Shown here piece by piece: positions 1 through 5,211 of a stretch of DNA of 5,211 bases. The stretch's first letter is position 1. The number at the start of each line of letters is the position of its first letter. The position numbers were made by a program, and so were the translations under genes. The DNA lies in NCBI GenBank assembly GCA_947259675.1, contig CAMYNE010000217.1, forward strand, positions 1 through 5,211. Direction: 5' to 3'. The notes beneath the pieces are model-generated. The model had not been told where the DNA came from. It worked only from the letters and a program-made list of their open reading frames with translations, and ran no database searches. This DNA comes from an uncultured Pirellulaceae bacterium. Its GTDB lineage: Bacteria > Planctomycetota > Planctomycetia > Pirellulales > Pirellulaceae.

Positions 1-1409
1 GCGCCGGATTGGTGGACTTTGCCGAGTTGCTATTACGCTCCCACGAGTTACTGCGTGACCGGGCAGACATACTGGGGCATTACCAACAACGCTTCAAGCA
101 CATCCTTGTAGACGAGTTTCAGGATACCAATGCCATTCAATACGCCTGGTTGCGCCTGTTGGCGGGCAAGGGTGGCAACGTCTTTGCGGTTGGCGATGAT
201 GACCAGTCGATCTATGGCTGGCGCGGTGCCCAGATCGAGAACATTCATAGGTTCAGCAAGGACTTTGCCGCAACGCAGTTACTGCGCCTGGAGCAGAACT
301 ACCGCTCGACGGGTACGATCTTGGCGGCGGCCAATGCGCTCATCGCCCATAATCAGGGACGCCTAGGTAAAGCACTATGGACGCGGGGTGAGCGAGGCGA
401 ACCCCTGTTGTTGTACACCGCCTTCAATGAGTTGGATGAAGCGCGTTTTGTAGCCGAGCGCATCCAGCATTGGGTTGAGGAAGGTCATCAGCGCAGCGAT
501 GTCGCCATCCTTTATCGGTCCAATGCCCAGTCACGGGTACTGGAAGAGGCTTTGCTAGGCACGGGCATCCCTTATCGCGTCTATGGCGGACTGCGCTTTT
601 TCGAGCGCGCCGAGATTAAAGATGCCTTGGCCTATCTACGCTTGATCGCCAATCGCGCCGACGATGCCTCATTCGAACGTGTGGTGAATACGCCCACCCG
701 CGGGATAGGCGGGCGCAGTCTGGATGCTGTTCGCCAAACGGCGCGCCAGGGCGGTATTTCCTTGTGGGATGCGGCGCTGTCGGTGGTCAAAAACCAAACT
801 CTCAGTAACCGCGCCTGCAACGCCTTGCGCGGTTTTATCGAACTCATAGAGACGATGGCAGACGACAGCAGCGCTCTGGAGTTGGCCGAGCAGGTGGATC
901 ACGTCATTAGTCACAGCGGTTTGGTGGAGCACTTCCGCAAAGAAAAAGGCGAAAAAGGTGAGGCTAGGATTGAAAACCTGGAAGAACTCGTCACCGCCGC
1001 ACGCCAATTCAATTTTGAAGGCGAAGAAGAGTTGGACCCGTTGTCGGCGTTACTCACCCATGCCGCGCTAGAGGCGGGTGAGGGCCAAGGCGATGGCTGG
1101 GAAGACTGTGTGCAGCTGATGACCTTGCACTCAGCTAAAGGATTGGAATTTCCGTTGTTGTTTCTGTGTGGCTTAGAAGAGGGGTTGTTTCCCCACCAAC
1201 GCTCTGTGGACGACCCTGGGCGTTTGGAAGAGGAGCGGCGACTTTGTTATGTCGGTGTGACGCGCGCCGAAGAACGGCTGACATTGTCGATGGCTCTGAC
1301 GAGGCGAAAATGGGGAAAGCCTCGTGACACGATCCCCAGCCGATTCCTGTATGAACTGACGGGCAAAGCCGATCATCCAAACTATCTCAAAAAGCGGCGA
1401 CAGACTTGA
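1..1409 (+). CDS. uvrD: DNA helicase II (UvrD/PcrA superfamily 1A), 5'-truncated by the window edge, short C-terminus
   Basis: This is an ATP-dependent 3'-5' DNA helicase of the kind that removes the UvrC-incised oligonucleotide in nucleotide excision repair and acts in mismatch repair. The frame is open from the first bases, so the start and Walker A (motif I) lie outside. Visible motifs are II DEFQDT (nt 111-128), III VGDDDQSIYGWRGA (189-230), IV LEQNYRST (288-311), V around LMTLHSAKGLEFP (1116-1154) and VI EEERRLCYVGVTRA (1227-1268), which carries the likely ATP-contacting arginine. The middle (LYTAFNELDEARFV, FFERAEIKDALAYLRLIANR, NTPTRGIG, HAALEAGEGQ) matches E. coli UvrD closely from memory, and better than Rep or Gram-positive PcrA. 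After motif VI only about 46 residues remain, ending KKRRQT. That is roughly 65-70 fewer than E. coli UvrD, so the Tudor-like tail is absent. Base composition is clearly richer in GC than in the next gene. The family call is secure; the taxonomic origin is not. Confidence 0.95.
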   Translation, partial: AGLVDFAELLLRSHELLRDRADILGHYQQRFKHILVDEFQDTNAIQYAWLRLLAGKGGNVFAVGDDDQSIYGWRGAQIENIHRFSKDFAATQLLRLEQNYRSTGTILAAANALIAHNQGRLGKALWTRGERGEPLLLYTAFNELDEARFVAERIQHWVEEGHQRSDVAILYRSNAQSRVLEEALLGTGIPYRVYGGLRFFERAEIKDALAYLRLIANRADDASFERVVNTPTRGIGGRSLDAVRQTARQGGISLWDAALSVVKNQTLSNRACNALRGFIELIETMADDSSALELAEQVDHVISHSGLVEHFRKEKGEKGEARIENLEELVTAARQFNFEGEEELDPLSALLTHAALEAGEGQGDGWEDCVQLMTLHSAKGLEFPLLFLCGLEEGLFPHQRSVDDPGRLEEERRLCYVGVTRAEERLTLSMALTRRKWGKPRDTIPSRFLYELTGKADHPNYLKKRRQT

Positions 1410-1590
1410 AAGATTGTGTCGGCAAAGGACTACTACTGTCGAAACTTTGAGATGGGTGCCCGTTTCTGTTATTCTTTCAAAAATGACTTTGGACTTGGGA
1501 CTCAGAACGTTGTCTCGGTAAGATATCGATCTTCCTGATCAGTTCAGGTGTCTTCATTAACCGCCGCATTCAACCCGACGGGAAACGACG
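1410..1590. other. Intergenic gap between uvrD and the small hypothetical gene
   Basis: This 181-bp stretch has no convincing ORF, RNA gene or terminator. The best promoter-like pair is TTGGGA (1495-1500) and TAAGAT (1519-1524), 18 bp apart. Each matches the sigma-70 consensus at only four of six bases, so it is weak. The GC content falls here relative to uvrD. If the contig is mosaic, the boundary lies in or just before this gap. Confidence 0.5.
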
Positions 1591-1926
1591 ATGGACAAAC
1601 AAAATAGAATCGATAAATTGGTTGACGCTATAAATGAACTTTCGACAGAAATGAATTGCGATCCACCGAGCCATCAGCAAATCGTGGGATTCATTGAATG
1701 GATGCTTCAGGAATATTGGGTAAAGGTCAGAACAAAACACCTCGCGGAAAATTGGTTCCGCAAATTCTTGATGGACGAAGCGGCTATGGAAATTGCGCGG
1801 AATGACAAAATAGATTTTGACCAAATTGAATTGGTAAAAATTTGGAGTCCCCAGCTAGTCCAATCATTCGACCTGGCCCTATACGGCCGAAAAGCAGTTG
1901 GCACTGGGTGGGACTTGGCGAGGTAG
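1591..1926 (+). CDS. Hypothetical 111-residue soluble protein, unrecognised family
   Basis: I do not recognise a family. The 111-residue product starts MDKQNRIDKLVDAINELS and ends at TAG 1924-1926. It has no signal peptide or membrane segment. The sequence looks largely helical, is charged, and has five tryptophans (in EWML, EYWVK, ENWFRK, KIWSP and TGWDLAR). The ATG at 1591 is preceded by a purine-rich GGGA (1580-1583) with 7-base spacing, a weak ribosome-binding site. The only nearby in-frame alternatives are internal. Coding is favoured by its being the longest + strand frame here, by plausible amino acid use, and by a hairpin about 30 bp after the stop. Sampled GC of about 43% is well below uvrD. 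It runs in the same direction as uvrD, 181 bp away, and converges on the esterase gene. A spurious ORF remains possible, since nothing outside the window was compared. Confidence 0.6.
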   Translation: MDKQNRIDKLVDAINELSTEMNCDPPSHQQIVGFIEWMLQEYWVKVRTKHLAENWFRKFLMDEAAMEIARNDKIDFDQIELVKIWSPQLVQSFDLALYGRKAVGTGWDLAR

Positions 1927-1955
1927 CTAAATGCCGCATTTGGTTGAGAGCATTC

Positions 1956-1991
1956 TCGACCGTGAAAAAAATCCATATATTTCACGGTCGA
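1956..1991 (+). terminator. Perfect 12-bp inverted repeat, candidate intrinsic terminator
   Basis: TCGACCGTGAAA (1956-1967) pairs perfectly with TTTCACGGTCGA (1980-1991) around a 12-base AT-rich loop. It begins 30 bp after the stop of the 111-residue gene. On the + strand the stem runs into ATTTTC, only four consecutive T, so it is a weak intrinsic terminator. The minus strand has no T-run after the stem. It lies in the convergent gap, where a terminator is expected. An operator or an insertion-site palindrome are alternatives. Confidence 0.5.
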
Positions 1992-2186
1992 TTTTCGGAC
2001 GTTGCCGGTACAGATAGAGTTGACCACTGCTGCGAAGGTTCAAGCTACTGCGATGAAGCGTCTCTAGGCGGTTGATAAGATACTAAACAGCTTTTGGAAA
2101 CATCTATCTAGCGGTACGCCCCGCTGATTATTCATTTGCACTGGGAGACCCGCGGCAAGCGCATTGCGGTTCACTTTTTTGCAATT
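1992..2186. other. Remainder of the convergent gap, no gene seen
   Basis: This lies between the hairpin and the end of the esterase gene. I see no ORF with coding character, no tRNA and no strong terminator for the minus-strand gene. A short GCAA/TTGC stem near 2155-2168 followed by T6 (2174-2180) is the only terminator-like hint. Its stem is too short and it is oriented for + strand transcription. Confidence 0.4.
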
Positions 2187-3848
2187 CTATTTGCGGACCG
2201 CTTCTTTCAACTTGCTCCGGATCGCGTTGGCTACTTGGACTCCCAGAATCTCGGAACCCTTTTCTGTGAAGTGAACGTTGTTGGGAATCTGGATTTCGGA
2301 TAATCGAGAATTAGCAAGCTCATAGAGATCATTGATTTCAACACCGTTTTCCTCCATCACTCGCAACGCAATTTCGTTGTATTTTTGTGGGTCTGTTGTC
2401 GCTCGAAACGGCCTAACTCCTTCGGGTACCGGAGTCGTCGTTGCAAAGATCAGTTTTGCGCCAGTCATTTTCAGCTTGGCAACGATCAGTCTCAATTGGC
2501 TTTCATAAACTGATGGCGAAACCCACATAGGGTGCTTTGGATTATTAGACGGTTCATTGCTTTTGGGATCACGATGTTTGATGTCGTGCAATCCAAAATT
2601 GAAATGGATAAGGTCCCAGTTGCCATCATGATCACGCAACCAGCGATCTATATTGATGGCGCCATGCCGAGTACTCTTGCAGTCTTCAGGATTGTTCTCA
2701 CCCGTCTGTGCACGAAACACGCGGGCTTCGGAACTCAGCATCCACTTGACAAGGGGTGTGTATCCAATGGAAATTGAATCGCCCAAAATCAGAACTTTGG
2801 GAAGACCCTGCTTGGCAAGTCTGATCATTTCCTTTGCCAGCGCGTCACCAAGCAAAAAATAACTCTCGGCATTTCCATACCAGTGATGTAAGTGACCGGG
2901 ATTAGGCGATTTACTGGCTGGACGCGCAAAACTTGTCGTTTTGACAAATGCAACGTTGGAATCGGCGTCAATTGCGGCTAACGCCTGGGCAGTCCGAAAA
3001 GAGTACATTTTCAGATCGGCTTTGCTACCACCATTGCCCAATTCACCGTAAACGAACGGCAAGTTTGGATTATCAAATTTCGCGCGAATATCCTTAATCA
3101 GGTTGAGCAGATTCTGCTTGTATTCTGCGGTAGCCTCATCACTAATCATGTCGTTCCAGCCTTGTTGCCAGACAAATCCAGCCACTTCAACTTGACGATT
3201 TTTCAATTGGGGAAACTCCGTCGCAATGTTGTTCAGCGTCGTATCTATTTCTTCCATCATTTTTGTATAGTAGGGCCCGACTTCGCCGCCGGAACTGGGG
3301 GGGCGAAAATCCTTGAAAAGGCTCTTTCCGCCCCATGCCGTTTTGATGATGACGACAGGTTCATCAAAAGCATCACCAACCGCGTGACCAAACTGGAATT
3401 CAGGACCGATGTGATGCGGAGTGCCTTCGTAACCGGTGAAGCCAATTGTTAACGGGCCCTTCTTAAGTTCGTGTTCAGTCTGATATCGAACCCACACATC
3501 GTTGCGAGTCCGCCAGCTGCCATCGCTGTCCGTAAGGTGGGCCATTCGTTTTCTGTTGTTGCCCTGCCTCGTAACCCGAATGAGCGAACCCTTGCCAGAG
3601 TTATAGTCTTTGCGGCTCGTCAAATCGACAACTCCGTGCCCTTGCATATTCGACTGGCCAGCCAGAATAAACACTTTGACAGTCTTGGAACTTGGCTCTT
3701 GAGCGATAGATCCTTGAGCAACGAATGTCAAGGCAAGTACAAAAATCAAGCATGTTGTTTTCGGTCGACGAAACTGCCCGCAAAAGGCAAATCCAAATCT
3801 AGTCAGTTCCTTGCAAATCAATTGGTTGTTCATGTCGCGGTCGTTCAT
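2187..3848 (-). CDS. Secreted two-domain esterase: sialate O-acetylesterase-like (SASA/DUF303) plus GDSL/SGNH hydrolase
   Basis: This 553-residue protein should remove acyl (probably O-acetyl) groups from glycans outside the cytoplasm; the substrate is inferred. The N-terminus has a signal peptide: basic RRPK (28-31), a hydrophobic run to about 45, and likely cleavage after SIA near residue 49. Domain 1 (about 57-345) is SASA-type. It has the nucleophile block AGQSNMQGHG (Ser66), the WQQGWND block (227-233), and a late GHLHHWYGNAESYFLLGDA with His322 as probable catalytic His. Domain 2 (about 350-550) is a second SGNH fold: LILGDSIS (Ser358), HFNFGLHD (415-422), and PNNVHFTEKGSEILG with His526. 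The two-domain arrangement is typical, as far as I recall, of Planctomycetes and Verrucomicrobia. M1 at 3848 has AGGA directly abutting it, and M6 at 3833 lies 15 bases from the same AGGA. Neither spacing is ideal and M6 is a real alternative start; both leave the signal peptide intact. The stop is at 2187-2189. The gene lies 261 bp downstream of the amidohydrolase. Confidence 0.9.
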   Translation of the reverse strand: MNDRDMNNQLICKELTRFGFAFCGQFRRPKTTCLIFVLALTFVAQGSIAQEPSSKTVKVFILAGQSNMQGHGVVDLTSRKDYNSGKGSLIRVTRQGNNRKRMAHLTDSDGSWRTRNDVWVRYQTEHELKKGPLTIGFTGYEGTPHHIGPEFQFGHAVGDAFDEPVVIIKTAWGGKSLFKDFRPPSSGGEVGPYYTKMMEEIDTTLNNIATEFPQLKNRQVEVAGFVWQQGWNDMISDEATAEYKQNLLNLIKDIRAKFDNPNLPFVYGELGNGGSKADLKMYSFRTAQALAAIDADSNVAFVKTTSFARPASKSPNPGHLHHWYGNAESYFLLGDALAKEMIRLAKQGLPKVLILGDSISIGYTPLVKWMLSSEARVFRAQTGENNPEDCKSTRHGAINIDRWLRDHDGNWDLIHFNFGLHDIKHRDPKSNEPSNNPKHPMWVSPSVYESQLRLIVAKLKMTGAKLIFATTTPVPEGVRPFRATTDPQKYNEIALRVMEENGVEINDLYELANSRLSEIQIPNNVHFTEKGSEILGVQVANAIRSKLKEAVRK

Positions 3849-3884
3849 TCCTGGAATTCGTGCTACTAACGTTGGAAGTCTTCG

Positions 3885-3927
3885 TTTTCTGCCAAAAATT
3901 TAACAGGAGATCACAGAGAAAACGGAG
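3885..3927. repeat. Relic of a dispersed 'TTCTGCCAAAAATTTAAC...ACAGAG' intergenic repeat with a tandem 9-mer
   Basis: TTTTCTGCCAAAAATT (3885-3900) leads into three tandem degenerate 9-mers: TAACAGGAG (3901-3909), ATCACAGAG (3910-3918) and AAAACGGAG (3919-3927). All three share the pattern nnnACRGAG, allowing for one shift in the first. From memory, runs of ACAGAG/ACGGAG 9-mers next to 'ttctgccaaaaattt' are scattered through intergenic regions of planctomycete and other PVC genomes. Membership in that family is inference; the tandem pattern is seen directly. It lies 36 bp upstream of the esterase start, so it may also be the leader of that mRNA. Confidence 0.5.
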
Positions 3928-4073
3928 TACGGTCAATCTGCAAAGTCAAAATCACGGTGGCAAATAACATGTATTGGATGATTGTTGTTTGTCTTTTGAC
4001 GCCTCTGATTGCTCCTCTGTTGCCTCCCTTACTCCTGTTCGCTTTCTTGGTTGGGGCTGTAAGCTGCCCTGGG

Positions 4074-4090
4074 AAATCCGTGGTTAAAAT
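4074..4090. repeat. Second intergenic repeat fragment, 'AAATCCGTGGTTAAAAT'
   Basis: On the minus strand this reads ATTTTAACCACGGATTT, the other common form of the same ACGGA-type intergenic sequence, as I recall it. It is inverted relative to the element at 3885-3927; both have a TTTAAC core next to a GGA-containing unit. It lies just downstream of the amidohydrolase stop. It is too short to be sure of, and chance similarity is possible. Confidence 0.35.
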
Positions 4091-4109
4091 CAAACGAGCA
4101 TCCCCATTT

Positions 4110-5211
4110 CTACCAATCTTGTGTTTCATCTTCATTGGCTGGGCCGAGTTTGCCACGGACGCTTTCCAGCAAATCGGCTGCGTCATAGATTTTGCCGGCT
4201 CGAATCACCGTTTGCACATTGCGAGTTTTACGGATGCGTTTTGTTGGATCGCCCTTTACGATGAACAGATCTGCCACTTTGCCTTTTTCGATCGAACCAT
4301 AATCTTTTTCAATCTTGAGTGCGCGAGCACCGTTGATCGTTCCAATCAACAAAGCGTCAGCGGCCGGAATACCGTTGCGAACGAATGCGTCAAGTTCCCG
4401 GTGCGCACCAAATCCGGGTAGATACGTTCCGTCGCTCACGTGGTCCGTTCCCATCGAGAGTTTCCCGCCGGCTTCGTGAAACGCAGAAATCGTCTTTTGT
4501 TTGGCCAGGTAGATATCCTCGAAAACTTGCATCGTTCTTTTTGGCTTCCGATTCTGCACATGTTCCTGCACAAAAGGCGTGAAGAACTTTCGCTCGTCGA
4601 TCCAGTAGTCGTACTCTTCTTTGGGAAGCCCGGGATAGCCATAAGCCGTTAGCGTCGCGTCGAAAACAACGTTTTTGTCGACGAACAACTGTACGGCTTT
4701 TTTGTATTCCGGCATATCGCGAGTGATATTTCCAAGTACCGCATAAGCGGATTTTGAATCTGGCATCGCGTCTCCGCCGATGAAATGTTCGATGCGATCG
4801 ATTCCTATTTCGATGGCATCGCGAGGATTGACCGAATTACGGAAGCCGGAATCCAGGTGACCTGTCACGGTCATACCATGTTTGTGAGCCTGTTCAACCA
4901 GTACTTTTAGTGAATCGGGATCAATGGCTTTGGCCTTGAAACCGCCCACACCCTGCTTGGACCAAAAATCGACTTCATCCCGTATTTCCTCGGCGGGCTT
5001 CTTCCCGCGCCAACCAGGTCGGGCTCGTCCAAAGTACGGGCCACTATTAAGTAGCTGAGGCCCGATCTGTTCGCCTGATTCAATCCGTTTTCGCAAAGCC
5101 AACATTTCTTCCGGTGCGAATTCACCGCAGGAGAAAGTCGTCGTGATGCCATTGGCCAGATAAATTACGGGCATCACGGCAAACTCTTCACGCCGTTTTT
5201 TGAACAGACGG
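4110..5211 (-). CDS. Metal-dependent amidohydrolase (imidazolonepropionase/prolidase-like), N-terminus outside the window
   Basis: This is the C-terminal part of an amidohydrolase-superfamily enzyme that hydrolyses amide, ester or cyclic bonds with one or two metal ions; the substrate cannot be read from the sequence. The frame stays open to the edge (codons from 5210 read RLFKKRREEFAVM), so the GTG at 5177 and the following ATG are internal. The missing part would hold the first beta-sandwich strands and the HxH metal motif. Visible landmarks are YLANGITTT (about 5162-5136), a GFKAKAID lysine that may be the carbamylated metal ligand (4940-4917), HGMTVTGH (His at 4859-4857), GIDRIEH (His at 4787-4785), GTDH (Asp at 4445-4443), GAHRELDAFVRNGI, and the C-terminal GSIEKGKVADLFIVKGDP that closes the beta-sandwich. 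The end ANEDETQDW is followed by TAG at 4110-4112. Where many relatives have TTVRDMGG, this protein has TTTFSCGEF. It is transcribed towards the esterase gene. Localisation is unknown because the N-terminus is absent. Confidence 0.9.
   Translation of the reverse strand, partial: RLFKKRREEFAVMPVIYLANGITTTFSCGEFAPEEMLALRKRIESGEQIGPQLLNSGPYFGRARPGWRGKKPAEEIRDEVDFWSKQGVGGFKAKAIDPDSLKVLVEQAHKHGMTVTGHLDSGFRNSVNPRDAIEIGIDRIEHFIGGDAMPDSKSAYAVLGNITRDMPEYKKAVQLFVDKNVVFDATLTAYGYPGLPKEEYDYWIDERKFFTPFVQEHVQNRKPKRTMQVFEDIYLAKQKTISAFHEAGGKLSMGTDHVSDGTYLPGFGAHRELDAFVRNGIPAADALLIGTINGARALKIEKDYGSIEKGKVADLFIVKGDPTKRIRKTRNVQTVIRAGKIYDAADLLESVRGKLGPANEDETQDW

Noticed and set aside
669..1007. Minus-strand ORF of 112 residues inside uvrD
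   Set aside because: It is antisense to strongly conserved helicase codons and has no recognisable domain.
1398..1420. CGACA/TGTCG stem around the uvrD stop as a terminator
   Set aside because: It is only five base pairs, with no T-run after it.
1489..1524. Sigma-70-like promoter before the small gene
   Set aside because: Both hexamers match at only four of six bases and the alternative TTGGAC gives a 24-bp spacer; too weak to annotate as a promoter.
2028..2050. GGTTCAAGC resembling a tRNA T-loop
   Set aside because: The flanking bases do not pair into a T-stem and no acceptor or anticodon arm is found at the right distance.
1842..2075. + strand ORF of 77 residues overlapping the end of the small hypothetical gene
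   Set aside because: It overlaps the better ORF, runs through the palindrome and has unusual composition. I see no ribosome-binding site.
2150..2180. Stem with T6 before the esterase stop as a terminator
   Set aside because: It has four continuous pairs and a mismatch, with the T-run several bases away, and is oriented for + strand transcription.
3957..4421. + strand ORF of 154 residues with a hydrophobic start (MANNMYWMIVVCLLTPLIAPLL)
   Set aside because: About two thirds lies antisense to the well-supported amidohydrolase. The hydrophobic start comes from a pyrimidine-rich intergenic tract, and the rest looks like an antisense shadow without a recognisable domain.

Overview
The window holds three recognisable genes, one unrecognised small gene and three short gaps. 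The left end (1-1409, + strand) is the C-terminal two thirds of a UvrD-family DNA helicase. Its sequence reads like the UvrD of gamma- or betaproteobacteria, but it stops soon after helicase motif VI and has no C-terminal Tudor-like tail. A small + strand gene for a 111-residue protein of unknown function follows (1591-1926). It is followed by a perfect 12-bp inverted repeat that may be its terminator.

The right two thirds lies on the minus strand. A secreted 553-residue protein (2187-3848) joins a sialate O-acetylesterase-like SGNH domain to a second GDSL/SGNH esterase domain. Upstream of it is a metal-dependent amidohydrolase (4110 to the window edge), whose N-terminus lies outside. This esterase architecture, and the short 'ACAGAG / CCGTGGTTAAA' repeat relics between the two minus-strand genes, suggest a planctomycete (Pirellulaceae-like) or a related PVC-group bacterium. 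That assignment rests on family knowledge, not on a search.

The helicase body therefore points to Proteobacteria and the rest to Planctomycetes. Sampled 60-base lines are about 58-63% GC inside uvrD, about 43% in the small gene and mostly about 47-60% in the minus-strand genes. The options are lateral transfer of uvrD, a metagenomic assembly chimera joined at or near the conserved end of uvrD, or a planctomycete with a proteobacterial-like uvrD. I cannot decide between them here.

Functionally, the two minus-strand genes look like catabolic or secretory housekeeping: deacylation of polysaccharide or glycan, and hydrolysis of an amide or ester substrate. They are separated by 261 bp and need not form an operon. 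The helicase and the small protein are convergent with them and have no evident shared role. I found no CRISPR array, tRNA, rRNA, transposase or defence system.
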